A stretch of DNA of 6,819 bases from Mariprofundaceae bacterium (GTDB lineage Bacteria; Pseudomonadota; Zetaproteobacteria; Mariprofundales; Mariprofundaceae): NCBI GenBank assembly GCA_027075825.1, contig JALSZZ010000407.1, forward strand, positions 1-6,819, written 5' to 3'. Below are positions 1-6,819 of the stretch, one piece after another. The translations under genes and the position numbers were made by a program. The notes beneath the pieces were generated by a model, which did no database searches, was not told the DNA's origin, and saw nothing but the letters and a program-made list of their open reading frames with translations. How positions within the stretch are numbered: position 1 is the stretch's first letter; the number at the start of each line of letters is the position of its first letter.

Positions 1-41
1 ACATTGGTATCCAGTACGTAGATCTTGTTTTCGGTGACCAT
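1..41 (-). CDS. PhoH-like PIN-domain/ATPase protein, N-terminal fragment (partial, runs off left edge)
   Basis: Only 13 complete codons are inside the window, reading MVTENKIYVLDTN and then the first two bases of a Val codon. The stretch K-I-Y-V-L-D-T-N-V is the opening strand of the PIN domain in the PhoH-like family (an N-terminal PIN RNase-like domain followed by a PhoH-type P-loop ATPase). The Asp of LDTN is the first acidic metal-binding residue of PIN domains. The ATG at 41 is chosen because AAGGAAG lies just upstream (minus strand, 50-44). An in-frame ATG at 116 would add 25 residues, but these translate the dispersed repeat and look non-native. The gene lies downstream of the TolB-like gene on the same strand, 115 bp away. 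The identification rests on a very short motif; another PIN-domain protein remains possible. Confidence 0.6.
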   Translation of the reverse strand, partial: MVTENKIYVLDTN

Positions 42-86
42 GACTTCCTTCTTGTTGCTCAGATGGTTGCAGGCTACCGCTTCAGC

Positions 87-114
87 ACCACGAAAGACAC
101 CAAAGGACACGAAC
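87..114. repeat. Degenerate CACGAAAG-type short dispersed repeat
   Basis: Three imperfect copies of a CACGAAAG unit start at 89 (CACGAAAG), 98 (CACCAAAG) and 108 (CACGAAC), spaced 9 and 10 bases apart. The pattern ACCACGAAAGACAC...GGACACGAA resembles a low-complexity element that recurs in intergenic regions of many environmental bacterial genomes, where it is often mistranslated as TTKDTKGHE-like peptides. That wider occurrence is from memory, not from a search. Here it sits in the untranslated leader between the TolB-like gene and the PhoH-like start. No function is evident. Confidence 0.6.
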
Positions 115-116
115 AT

Positions 117-143
117 AGCTTGCGGCTCAGATGGCCGCAAGCT
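117..143 (-). terminator. Perfect GC-rich hairpin downstream of the TolB-like gene (terminator-like, no U-tract)
   Basis: AGCTTGCGGC (117-126) and GCCGCAAGCT (134-143) are exact reverse complements, giving a 10-bp stem with a 7-base loop. It begins 14 bp beyond the TGA of the TolB-like gene (157-159, minus), where a transcription end would be expected. Neither strand has a run of T after the stem, so it is not a classical intrinsic terminator. It could act as a 3'-end stabilising stem-loop, a weak or factor-assisted terminator, or a structure in the leader of the PhoH-like mRNA. Confidence 0.5.
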
Positions 144-156
144 GCCGGTTTAACGG

Positions 157-1245
157 TCAGAACTCAACCTGCCACAAACGCCAGCCGTCATCCGTGCGGC
201 CTGCTTTGTGGCCCCGGTTGGAATGAAAAATGATATGGTGCTCATCTTTCCACGCCGGGCCACCATCGGAGGCGCGATGAGAAAAAGTCAGGCGCGTGGT
301 TTTGCCACTGGCAATGTCCATCATATACAGCGAGGTGTGGCGCACATTGCCATCGCTGTCACGGTTGGAGATAAAAGCCAGCTTGCTGCCATCCGGGCTA
401 AAGGCTGGTTCATATTCACCTTGCGGGGTGTCCGTCAGGCGGCGCAAATCACTGCCATCGATGTTCTGTATCCACAAATCATAGTTACCCTGTTGTTCGC
501 GGACAAAAACAATGCGCTTGCCATCCGGTGAAATCGCGCCATCAAAAGCATTGGGAATCATGGCCAACTGGCCATTCTGGCGATCAAAGGTGAACAACAC
601 AGGCGGCTGATAGTGGTTTTTGGTGCCGCTTGCATTATCACGATAGGCATCCTTGTGGCGGTAGAAGTTGGAATCATAGATGCGCCACATCTGACCGCGC
701 AACTCCTCATGAGTGGCCTGATCGAACTCCTGCAATAACTCGTTATGGCGAAGTTTTTCCAGGCTGTCGTCAAAGCACCAGAGGCGACCATCACGCGAGG
801 CATTGAGGTGGTGGGGAATCAGTGCGCCTCGCCATGTCAGGTAGCCGCCGAGGGAAATATGCATATCGCCATTAGCCGACCACAGCCAGGCGGACACCGG
901 CCCCATGCGGTTGCTGCTATAGCCGATACCGGCACGGCTGGCAACGCCAAAACGGATGTCTTCATCACGCACGGCCAGCGGCACGCTGATGCTGTTTTTC
1001 AGATCGGGTTGCCGGACGGAAGTTTGCAGCACGCGGTAAACATCGCCGCCATCGTGGTGACGGGCGGTGAAGACCAGCCTGTCGTCGGCAATGGAAGGGT
1101 AAGTCAGTTCCTGCTTTTTATCTTCCAGCAGCAGGCTGACGGTATAAACCTCTTCGCTGGCGGATGCGCGGGTGGCTGAAGCAAGTTGCGGCAGCGTCAG
1201 ACTCGCCGCCAGCAGGCAAGCGGCACAGGTAAGCAATGGACGCAC
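157..1245 (-). CDS. Exported TolB-like PD40 beta-propeller protein
   Basis: The product is a 362-aa secreted protein of unknown role. Residues 1-24 form a signal peptide: VRPLL, then a hydrophobic run, then ALASA-like processing with a probable cut after Ala24 (A-S-A). No cysteine sits in a proper lipobox, so a periplasmic protein is more likely than a lipoprotein. The C-terminal half carries PD40/WD40-like blades with the hallmark SPDG turns at residues 239-242 and 283-286, each followed by a beta strand (KRIVFV, SKLAFISNRD). A third, weaker blade is at about 325-345 (GGPAWKDEHHIIFHSNRG), and an earlier YPSIADDRLVFTAR segment looks like another. TolB itself is about 430 aa with an extra N-terminal domain, and no pal, tolA or ybgF neighbour is present, so this is a family relative and not TolB. 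The frame is open upstream to 1374, but AAAGGAG five bases before the GTG at 1245 and the signal peptide fix the start there. It is divergent from mutS. Confidence 0.82.
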   Translation of the reverse strand: MRPLLTCAACLLAASLTLPQLASATRASASEEVYTVSLLLEDKKQELTYPSIADDRLVFTARHHDGGDVYRVLQTSVRQPDLKNSISVPLAVRDEDIRFGVASRAGIGYSSNRMGPVSAWLWSANGDMHISLGGYLTWRGALIPHHLNASRDGRLWCFDDSLEKLRHNELLQEFDQATHEELRGQMWRIYDSNFYRHKDAYRDNASGTKNHYQPPVLFTFDRQNGQLAMIPNAFDGAISPDGKRIVFVREQQGNYDLWIQNIDGSDLRRLTDTPQGEYEPAFSPDGSKLAFISNRDSDGNVRHTSLYMMDIASGKTTRLTFSHRASDGGPAWKDEHHIIFHSNRGHKAGRTDDGWRLWQVEF

Positions 1246-1396
1246 AATATCTCCTTTGATCAAACAATCTTTGCAGCGCAGTATGCTGCTGAAAGTGAAA
1301 TAAAGATGAATGAAAGCGCTTATCAGACGGCTTCTGCGGTGGTCTGTCTTGTTGCCTGAGTCTGGCCTTCGCATCGCAGGCAGTTAGCCTTGGCCA
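1246..1396. promoter_or_regulatory. Divergent intergenic region between the TolB-like gene and mutS
   Basis: This 151-bp stretch must carry the start signals for both the minus-strand TolB-like gene and the plus-strand mutS-glnD unit. It is locally A/T-richer around 1246-1325 than the flanking genes. I see no convincing paired -35/-10 sigma70 boxes on either strand: CATACT (minus, 1285-1280) is a fair -10 for the TolB-like gene but has only a poor -35. A palindrome TTTGATCAAA lies at 1255-1264, and a short GCAGC/GCTGC inverted repeat has arms at 1273-1277 and 1285-1289. The palindrome resembles the two half-sites of an FNR box fused without the usual 4-base spacer, so it should not be called one. 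Confidence 0.4.
1251..1257 (-). promoter_or_regulatory. Strong Shine-Dalgarno that sets a GTG start for the TolB-like gene
   Basis: Read on the minus strand, AAAGGAG is followed by ATATT and then GTG (1245-1243). This matches the anti-SD at ideal spacing and places the start immediately before a signal peptide. The 43 extra upstream codons that remain open in frame lack a comparable site. The SD overlaps the right part of a 10-bp palindrome, TTTGATCAAA (1255-1264). Confidence 0.8.
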
Positions 1397-3991
1397 ATGG
1401 CTGAAGAAAAACGCACGGGCAAACACACGCCCATGATGCAGCAATACCTGCAAATCAAGGCAGCGCACCCGGATTGCCTGCTGTTTTATCGCATGGGCGA
1501 TTTTTATGAAATGTTTTTTGAAGATGCGGTGGAAGCATCGAAAATCCTTGATATTGCGCTGACCAAACGTGGCAAAAGCAATGGCGAGGATATTCCGATG
1601 GCTGGCGTGCCCTGGCATCAGGCGGAAGCCTATCTGGCCAGGCTGGTGGCCAGTGGTCGGCGGGTAGCCATCTGCGAACAAATGGAAGCGCCGGATGGCA
1701 GCAAAGGGCCGGTGCGGCGCGAAGTGGTGCGCATTGTCACGCCGGGAACGATTACCGAGGCGGAGTTGCTGGATCAGCAACGCACCGCGCCGTTGCTGGC
1801 TTTGTTGCGTCAGGGAGAGAACTGGGGGCTGGCGGCGCTGGAGCTGGCTTCGGGGCAGTGGCGACTGGAAGAAGGGCGGGGGGAACATCGTCTGGATGAG
1901 CGGCTGGCCGTGCTCAATCCGGCAGAAGTTTTGTTGCCGCAGGATCAGCAGCTTCATCATCAGGTGCGTTGCTGGCATCCCGGCGACTGGAGTTTTTCGG
2001 CGCAGGTGGCCAAAGAGCAACTGGCGCAACGTTTTGGTCTGCGTGAGTGGGCCTCGCTGAACCTGGAGCAGCATCCGCTGGTGGCCAGCGCCGTGGGCGC
2101 GGTGCTGGCCTATCTTGAACAAACGCAAAAATGCCAGCTCAGTCATTTGCAATTGCCGGTGTTTCACGAACGCACGCCGGATATGCAGATTGATGCCCGC
2201 TCGCGGCGCAATCTGGAATTGCATTGCGCCATCAATGGCGATCCGCAAGGCGGTCTGATCCGGGTGCTGGATGTCAGTTGTTCGCCCATGGGCGCTCGCC
2301 TGCTGCGTGAATGGCTGGATCATCCGCTGACCGATATGCATGCCATTAACCAGCGTCAGCAGGCAGTGGATGATCTGCTGACAGCAGAAGAAACCCGCCT
2401 GGCGCTGCGCCAGTGCCTGCGCAATATGCGCGATCAGGAACGCATGCTGACGCGCATTGTGCTGCGCCGTGCCTCACCGCGTGATTTACTGGGTCTGAGT
2501 GAAAGCCTGAACCTGTTGCCTGAGTTGCGGCAATGGCTGGAAGGCAATCAGGGACTGTTGGCTGAACAGGCGGCTGATTTATGTGGCCTGGATGAACTGG
2601 CGGCATGGCTGCAACAGGCTGTAGCGCCGGAGCCGCCAGCCAGCTTGCGTGACGGCGGGGTGATCCGCGCCGGATTTGATGCGGAGCTTGACCGTTTACG
2701 CAGCCTGAGCATGGATGCCGATGCCTGGCTGAAGGATTATGAGGCGAGGGAACGCGAGCGCACCGGGCTGGCCAATCTGCGCGTAAAATACAACAAGGTG
2801 TTTGGCTATTTTATCGAGATTTCCCGCGCTCAGGCGGCTGATGCGCCGCCGGAATACATCCGCAAGCAAACGCTGGTTAATGCCGAGCGTTTTATTACCG
2901 ATGAACTGCACCGCTATGAATCAGAAATTCTTGGCGCACGCGATGCCGCATTCAACCGGGAAGCAGAGCTGATTGAAGTACTGTGTCAACGCATCAGTGA
3001 GCAGGCGGCTGCTATTCAGCGCAGTTCGCGGGCGGTTGCCACCATTGACGTGTTGTGCTGTTTTGCCGAACTGGCCCGCAACCATGGTTATTGTCGGCCA
3101 CAATTGCATGAGGGTAATGAACTGCGTCTGATCCAGTGCCGTCATCCGCTGGTTGAGCGCTGTATTGATGAGCCGTTCGTGGCCAACGATTGCCTCATGG
3201 ACAGGGAAAAACGGCGCACCATGCTGCTGACCGGCCCGAACATGGGGGGGAAATCCACGTATATGCGGCAGGTCGCCTGGGCTGTATGGCTGGCGCATAC
3301 CGGTTGTTTCGTCGCCGCCAGCGAAGCCCTGGTGCCGCTGACCCATCGTTTGTTTACCCGCGTTGGCGCTGGCGATGAACTGGCCAGTGGTCGTTCCACC
3401 TTTATGGTGGAAATGATGGAAACAGCGACGATTCTGAATCAGCTGGAGCCGCGTTCGCTGATAATTATTGATGAAATTGGCCGGGGAACCAGTACCTGGG
3501 ATGGCATGGCCATTGCCCGCGCCGTTGCCGAAACACTGGCGCAAAGTAAACAGACGCTGACGCTGTTTGCCACGCATTATCATGAACTGACCGATCTGCC
3601 GCTGACCCATCCGCAGGCCTTTAACGCCTCGGTGACGGTGCGTGAATGGCAGGATCAGGTTATTTTTCTGCATCGTATCGCGCTACAGGCGGCTGATCGC
3701 TCCTATGGCATTGCGGTGGCGCAACTGGCAGGGCTGCCGCCGAAAGTGATTCGTCAGGCCAGACAGCATTTACGCCGGCTGGAGGATGAGGCCAAAGCTC
3801 ACAGAGCGCAGCGTCGTCAGCCTTCGCTGTTTGATGACGCTCCCGCCGCTGTCGCAGAACAGGCGGAGGATCACCCCTTGCAGGCCATTGCCGATGAATT
3901 GCTGGCGCTGAATATTGATGAGCTACGACCCGTTGATGCGCTGAACATACTGGCCGCACTGCGCCAGCATGCGGATGACATCAATGAATAA
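1397..3991 (+). CDS. mutS: DNA mismatch repair protein MutS
   Basis: This 864-aa protein recognises base mismatches and small loops and, with MutL, starts excision repair in the cytoplasm. E. coli MutS is 853 aa. Domain I shows TPMMQQYL and the mismatch-contacting Phe36-Tyr-Glu38 at the same residue numbers as E. coli, then [16 protein letters not shown]. The core and clamp region includes [10 protein letters not shown] and [27 protein letters not shown]. The ATPase has Walker A GPNMGGKS at 613-620 (Lys619), an [11 protein letters not shown] signature loop, Walker B IIIDE with Asp692-Glu693, and [13 protein letters not shown] at 808-812 fits a beta-clamp-binding motif. The C-terminal [14 protein letters not shown] fits the helical dimer/tetramer segment. 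Every catalytic residue is present. The ATG at 1397 is the only plausible start: an in-frame TAG lies at 1385-1387. It has no recognisable Shine-Dalgarno, which is odd. Its last 8 bases overlap glnD. Confidence 0.98.
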   Translation: MAEEKRTGKHTPMMQQYLQIKAAHPDCLLFYRMGDFYEMFFEDAVEASKILDIALTKRGKSNGEDIPMAGVPWHQAEAYLARLVASGRRVAICEQMEAPDGSKGPVRREVVRIVTPGTITEAELLDQQRTAPLLALLRQGENWGLAALELASGQWRLEEGRGEHRLDERLAVLNPAEVLLPQDQQLHHQVRCWHPGDWSFSAQVAKEQLAQRFGLREWASLNLEQHPLVASAVGAVLAYLEQTQKCQLSHLQLPVFHERTPDMQIDARSRRNLELHCAINGDPQGGLIRVLDVSCSPMGARLLREWLDHPLTDMHAINQRQQAVDDLLTAEETRLALRQCLRNMRDQERMLTRIVLRRASPRDLLGLSESLNLLPELRQWLEGNQGLLAEQAADLCGLDELAAWLQQAVAPEPPASLRDGGVIRAGFDAELDRLRSLSMDADAWLKDYEARERERTGLANLRVKYNKVFGYFIEISRAQAADAPPEYIRKQTLVNAERFITDELHRYESEILGARDAAFNREAELIEVLCQRISEQAAAIQRSSRAVATIDVLCCFAELARNHGYCRPQLHEGNELRLIQCRHPLVERCIDEPFVANDCLMDREKRRTMLLTGPNMGGKSTYMRQVAWAVWLAHTGCFVAASEALVPLTHRLFTRVGAGDELASGRSTFMVEMMETATILNQLEPRSLIIIDEIGRGTSTWDGMAIARAVAETLAQSKQTLTLFATHYHELTDLPLTHPQAFNASVTVREWQDQVIFLHRIALQAADRSYGIAVAQLAGLPPKVIRQARQHLRRLEDEAKAHRAQRRQPSLFDDAPAAVAEQAEDHPLQAIADELLALNIDELRPVDALNILAALRQHADDINE

Positions 3992-6551
3992 TCCGCCGTC
4001 CTACAAAACACGGTTGCAACAACTTCACCAGCAGCTTCGCCAGCAACTGGAAGAAGATTACAGCGGCAGTCAACTGGTACAGACGATGACTGCCGGCGTT
4101 GACGCGCTGATCATTGATGCCTGGCAGCAACTGGCACCGACGGCAGCGCAGCGTGCGGATCTGGTGGCTGTCGGCGGCTATGGCCGTGGCGATCTGGCGC
4201 CGCGCTCGGACTGGGATATTTGTATTCTTTTGCCACCGGGGGAGCAGGAAGCGCTGGAAGAGGAAATCGCCACGTTTTTGCGCGCCCTGTGGGATTGCGG
4301 CGCCAAAGTCGGCGCGGCAACGCGCACCTTAAAGCAAAGTCTGGAGGAAATCGCTGACGATACCAGTACTGCCACAGCGGCGCTTGAATCGCGCTTGCTG
4401 ACGGGCGAGGGGCGGGAGTTTGCGCATTATGAACGCAAAATTCGTCGCTATTTTCGCCGTCATCGCAAGGCATTCGTCGAAAGCAAGCTGGAAGAAATGC
4501 AGTATCGTCATCAGCGGCAGGGCAATACCGTCTGCCTGATGGAGCCGGACATCAAGGAAAATTGCGGTGGCCTGCGTGATGTTCACAGCGTGTTCTGGAT
4601 GGCCCGTGCCTGGTATGGCCTGCAAAGCATTGCTGAATTGCAGCAGCACGGCGCGATTTCCGAAGGCGAATGCCAGCATCTGCTCAGTGCGCGGGATTTT
4701 CTCTGGCGTTGCCGCTGCCGGATGCATCTGCAAGGACGACGGGCTAACGATAAACTCAATTTTGAATGCCAGGCGGCGCTTGCGGAGGATTTTGGTTATC
4801 GACATCAGGGCGTGCGTCCGGCGGTAGAAGTGTTTATGAAAGACTTTTTCCGCCATAGCGGTCGCATTGCCCGCGTCTCCGGCTTGCTGACCATGCATTT
4901 TCAGGAGCAGCTTCAGCCACGGGTATTTGCCGTAACCTGGCCGTTAGAAGAGGGTTTTAGCGAACGGGCGCAGCGCGTTGATATTCAGCAGCAGAACGTC
5001 TTTCGTGAAGAACCGTTGCGCCTGCTGAAAGTCTTTCAACTTGCGCAGCAGGGCCGTCGCCAGCTCTCCAGCAATGCCTTGCGGCAGGTGCGCGCTGATG
5101 TGTTGCTGATTGATGATGCTTTTCGCAATGATGCTGAGGCCAATGCCATGTTCATGGCAATTTTGCGCCATCCCCGCAATGTCGCCACAACGCTGCGGGC
5201 AATGAATGACACGGGGGTGCTGGGGCGTTTTATTCCTGCTTTTCGCGATGTGGTGGGGCTGGGGCAGTTCAATCGTTATCATGCTTATACGGTGGACGAA
5301 CACACCCTGCGGGCAATTGGCGAGGCGCGGAATTTCGTGCATCAGGAGCATGAGTGGCCATTGCCGCTGGTCGGCGAAGTCATCTCGCAGGTGCGCAGGC
5401 CGGCATTGCTGTATCTGGCCTTGTTGTTTCATGATATTGGCAAAGGCAAGGCGGGTGATCATTCACTGCTGGGACGGGATATTGCCAGGCAATATGGCCA
5501 GCGTCTGGGGCTGCATGCAGAGCATGTCGAACTGGTTAGCTGGCTGGTGGAAAAACATTTGCACATGGCCATGACCTCACAACGATGTGATCTTTCTGAT
5601 CCTGAGGTGATTGCCCGCTTTGCCCGTGATATGGGCGACCAGGAGCGCCTTGATTATCTGTTTTTGCTGACGGTAGCGGATATTGTGGCGGTGGGACCTG
5701 CTGTCTGGAATAGCTGGAAAGGGGAGTTGCTCAGTACCCTGTATCGCGAAGCATCCCGCTGGCTGTTGACGGGCGAACTTCCCCGCGAACATATCCGGCA
5801 GCGAACTGAAGCGCGCATTCAGCGAGCTGTTGAAGGCTGTGAAGACGCTGATAGGCAGGCTCTGCAACAAGCGCTGGCGTGTTTGCCAGCACGGGCGCTG
5901 ATGCACTTTTCAGCGCGTGATCTGCTGATGATTGGCCGCTGTGTGCAACATGCCTGTGCTTCGGACGAAGCGCATGTTCATGGCAGTATTGATGGCGAAC
6001 TGGCGAGTTTTGCCATTGTTGCCGTTGAACGTCACGGACTGTTTGCCGAGCTGGCAGAGACGCTTTCTTCCGGTCGCCTGAGTGTGTTGCGTGCCCAGGC
6101 ATTTCCACTGCCTGATGGCAAGTTGCTGGATGTGTTCACCATCAGAGCCGATGAGGGTACTGTATTGACAGAGGAGGATATTCAGCGACTGCGTCAGCGT
6201 TTACTGAACATTCTGGCACAACCTTATTACTCGGGAAGCTTGCGCCGCCGACGCTTTAAGCCACATGTGTTAATGCATCAGGTTAGTCCCGGCGTGCGCC
6301 TGCTACCCGGAGCATCTTCACGCTATACAGCGCTGGAAGTCACGGCGGCGGATCGTCCGGGCCTGCTGGCGCAACTGGCAGGGTGCATCAGTAAGGCTGA
6401 TCTTCACATTGAAGGTGCCTCCGTCTCCACCTTTGGCGAAAAAGCGGTGGATGTGTTTTTTATTACCGATGGGGGACAGCAACTGGATGAAGAAACCGTG
6501 CAGCAACTGAAACAGGCCTTGCTGGATGTGGCAAGCATCACCGGGGATTGA
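3984..6551 (+). CDS. glnD: Bifunctional PII uridylyltransferase / uridylyl-removing enzyme GlnD
   Basis: GlnD senses glutamine. When glutamine is low it uridylylates PII (GlnB/GlnK); when glutamine is high it removes UMP, thereby steering glutamine synthetase adenylylation and NtrBC. This copy is 855 aa; E. coli GlnD is 890. The nucleotidyltransferase domain shows GGYGRG at 64-69 and the metal pair Asp76/Asp78 (SDWD). The family linker motif [14 protein letters not shown] is at 186-199. The HD hydrolase domain has [11 protein letters not shown] (430-440), the HD pair His483-Asp484 in [12 protein letters not shown], and Asp566 in TVADI. Two glutamine-sensing ACT domains follow at about 674-745 ([10 protein letters not shown]) and 781-850 ([10 protein letters not shown]). 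Both activities should be intact. In-frame ATGs at 3969 and 3975 are possible, but 3984 (MNNPPSYK) gives the compact ATGAATAA overlap with mutS, pointing to translational coupling. The stop codon TGA merges into a tandem repeat. Confidence 0.97.
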   Translation: MNNPPSYKTRLQQLHQQLRQQLEEDYSGSQLVQTMTAGVDALIIDAWQQLAPTAAQRADLVAVGGYGRGDLAPRSDWDICILLPPGEQEALEEEIATFLRALWDCGAKVGAATRTLKQSLEEIADDTSTATAALESRLLTGEGREFAHYERKIRRYFRRHRKAFVESKLEEMQYRHQRQGNTVCLMEPDIKENCGGLRDVHSVFWMARAWYGLQSIAELQQHGAISEGECQHLLSARDFLWRCRCRMHLQGRRANDKLNFECQAALAEDFGYRHQGVRPAVEVFMKDFFRHSGRIARVSGLLTMHFQEQLQPRVFAVTWPLEEGFSERAQRVDIQQQNVFREEPLRLLKVFQLAQQGRRQLSSNALRQVRADVLLIDDAFRNDAEANAMFMAILRHPRNVATTLRAMNDTGVLGRFIPAFRDVVGLGQFNRYHAYTVDEHTLRAIGEARNFVHQEHEWPLPLVGEVISQVRRPALLYLALLFHDIGKGKAGDHSLLGRDIARQYGQRLGLHAEHVELVSWLVEKHLHMAMTSQRCDLSDPEVIARFARDMGDQERLDYLFLLTVADIVAVGPAVWNSWKGELLSTLYREASRWLLTGELPREHIRQRTEARIQRAVEGCEDADRQALQQALACLPARALMHFSARDLLMIGRCVQHACASDEAHVHGSIDGELASFAIVAVERHGLFAELAETLSSGRLSVLRAQAFPLPDGKLLDVFTIRADEGTVLTEEDIQRLRQRLLNILAQPYYSGSLRRRRFKPHVLMHQVSPGVRLLPGASSRYTALEVTAADRPGLLAQLAGCISKADLHIEGASVSTFGEKAVDVFFITDGGQQLDEETVQQLKQALLDVASITGD

Positions 6552-6647
6552 TATGTAGGGGCTGCCCTGTGTCTGCCCGAAGATATGTAGGGGCTGGCCC
6601 TGTGTCTGCCCGAAGATATGTAGGGGCTGGCCCTGTGCCTGCCCGAA
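6550..6647. repeat. Three tandem copies of a 33-bp repeat at the 3' end of glnD
   Basis: The unit begins GATATGTAGGGGCTGG and ends CTGCCCGAA. Copy 1 is 6550-6581 (32 bp, missing one G of the GGCCC), copy 2 is 6582-6614 (33 bp), and copy 3 is 6615-6647 (33 bp, differing from copy 2 by one T to C change). A GAA remnant follows. The first two bases of copy 1 are the GA of the glnD TGA stop. The unit resembles a dispersed GGGGCTGGCCCTGTGCCTGCCC-like family that I recall from intergenic regions of several environmental bacteria, often mistranslated as VGAGPVPAR-type peptides; that wider occurrence is from memory. The unit is a multiple of three, which keeps spurious reading frames open, but no start or RBS supports a gene. 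Confidence 0.9.
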
Positions 6648-6651
6648 GAAT

Positions 6652-6679
6652 CAGAAGGCAGAAGACAGAGGACAGAATT
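6652..6679. repeat. Degenerate CAGAAGR heptamer repeat
   Basis: Four 7-base units run head to tail: CAGAAGG (6652), CAGAAGA (6659), CAGAGGA (6666) and a decayed CAGAATT (6673). The composition is almost pure purine apart from the leading C. It follows the 33-bp array by 4 bases and resembles another low-complexity intergenic element known from environmental genomes (recalled, not searched). No coding role is visible. Confidence 0.6.
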
Positions 6680-6690
6680 TTGCAAATTCT
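6674..6690. repeat. A/T-rich palindrome with 7-bp arms upstream of hemJ
   Basis: AGAATTT (6674-6680) and AAATTCT (6684-6690) are exact reverse complements around TGC. The stem is A/T-rich and has no T-run after it, so it is a poor terminator. It could be an operator-like site, or the decayed end of the neighbouring repeat element, which it overlaps by 6 bases. Confidence 0.4.
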
Positions 6691-6734
6691 TCACGATGGT
6701 GAATCATGCGCCCCGATGTTGACCCGGTGCGTCT

Positions 6735-6739
6735 GGAGG
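6735..6739 (+). promoter_or_regulatory. Shine-Dalgarno GGAGG for hemJ
   Basis: GGAGG is a full-strength match, but it stops only 2 bases before the ATG at 6742. The next codon, GTG at 6745, has the more usual 5-base gap. The site therefore argues that initiation is at 6742 or 6745 and not at the in-frame ATG at 6706, for which only a weak GGTGA at 6698-6702 is seen. Confidence 0.6.
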
Positions 6740-6741
6740 TG

Positions 6742-6819
6742 ATGGTGTTTTTGTGGTTGAAAGCGTTTCATTTGATTGGTCTGGTATCATGGTTCGCGGG
6801 CTTGTTTTATCTGCCCCGT
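6742..6819 (+). CDS. hemJ: HemJ-type protoporphyrinogen oxidase / UPF0093 membrane protein, N-terminal fragment (partial, runs off right edge)
   Basis: The 26 codons in view begin MVFLWLKAFHLIG and continue through VSWFAGLFYLPR, the characteristic first transmembrane helix of HemJ, including the K-A-x-H histidine (residue 10) and the WFAGLFYLPR signature. HemJ is an inner-membrane enzyme that oxidises protoporphyrinogen IX to protoporphyrin IX, the penultimate step of haem synthesis, in bacteria lacking HemG and HemY. The complete protein is normally about 140-180 aa, so most of it lies outside the window. The start is uncertain: ATG 6742, GTG 6745, or the in-frame ATG 6706, which would add MRPDVDPVRLEV and follows a TGA at 6700. 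Family members usually begin a few residues before the LWLKAFH-like motif, which favours 6742 or 6745. It is codirectional with glnD, 190 bp downstream across the repeat cluster. Confidence 0.85.
   Translation, partial: MVFLWLKAFHLIGLVSWFAGLFYLPR

Noticed and set aside
1255..1264. FNR/ANR-type binding site at TTTGATCAAA
   Set aside because: The consensus needs TTGAT and ATCAA half-sites separated by four bases. Here they overlap into an 8-10 bp palindrome, and the position overlaps a ribosome binding site.
1246..1374. Upstream 43-codon extension of the TolB-like protein
   Set aside because: The SD and signal peptide at 1245 give a coherent start. The extension has mixed composition and would bury the signal peptide internally.
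1118..2341. 407-codon minus-strand open frame over the TolB-like start, the intergenic region and the mutS 5' end
   Set aside because: It is antisense to well-supported genes, shows no recognisable domain or codon logic, and is rich in Gln, His and Arg, as expected from the complement of GC-rich coding sequence.
2921..3673. 250-codon minus-strand open frame inside mutS
   Set aside because: It lies entirely antisense to the conserved MutS ATPase domain, with no motif or start signal. It is a shadow frame.
6550..6647. CRISPR-like repeat array
   Set aside because: The copies are directly head to tail with no spacers between them, and no cas genes are present. It is a plain tandem repeat.
6690..6703. 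Inverted repeat TTCAC-GATG-GTGAA upstream of hemJ
   Set aside because: Five-base arms are expected by chance at this frequency, and there is no supporting promoter context.
6404..6742. Open frames on both strands across the 33-bp repeat, giving GRHRASPYISS- or VGAGPVPAR-like repetitive peptides
   Set aside because: The unit length is a multiple of three, so the frames stay open by default. They overlap the glnD end, have no ribosome site, and the peptides are simple translations of the repeat.

Overview
The window reads as chromosomal housekeeping DNA of a member of the Pseudomonadota (proteobacteria). Full-length MutS and GlnD are clearly of the proteobacterial type. By eye they align with the E. 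coli proteins over their whole length, at the same motif positions but with only moderate identity, so the organism is not an enteric. The mutS-glnD overlap followed by hemJ, and the families of degenerate dispersed repeats, suggest an environmental lineage. I cannot fix the class from sequence alone: Gammaproteobacteria, or a deeper branch such as Zetaproteobacteria or Magnetococcia, would all fit.

Layout, left to right. Bases 1-41 (minus) are the first 13 codons of a PhoH-like PIN/ATPase gene that runs off the left edge. Its leader (42-156) carries a small CACGAAAG-type dispersed repeat and a perfect 10-bp-stem hairpin. Bases 157-1245 (minus) encode an exported TolB-like PD40 beta-propeller protein of 362 aa, starting at a GTG behind a strong Shine-Dalgarno. 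A 151-bp divergent intergenic stretch follows. mutS (1397-3991, plus) encodes the mismatch recognition ATPase. glnD (3984-6551, plus) overlaps its end by 8 bp and encodes the bifunctional PII uridylyltransferase / uridylyl-removing enzyme. Bases 6550-6741 hold three tandem copies of a 33-bp repeat whose first bases supply the end of the glnD stop codon, then a CAGAAGR-like heptamer run and a short palindrome. From 6742 to the right edge is the start of hemJ, a membrane protein of the protoporphyrinogen oxidase family.

mutS and glnD are almost certainly cotranscribed and translationally coupled. hemJ lies in the same direction 190 bp further on, separated by the repeat cluster, so it may or may not share the transcript. 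The TolB-like and PhoH-like genes form a separate minus-strand group. No shared pathway ties these genes together: the roles are repair, nitrogen signalling, haem synthesis, and an exported propeller of unknown role.

I did not find an undescribed gene system. The most unusual content is the non-coding repeat DNA at both ends, particularly the tandem array abutting the 3' end of glnD.
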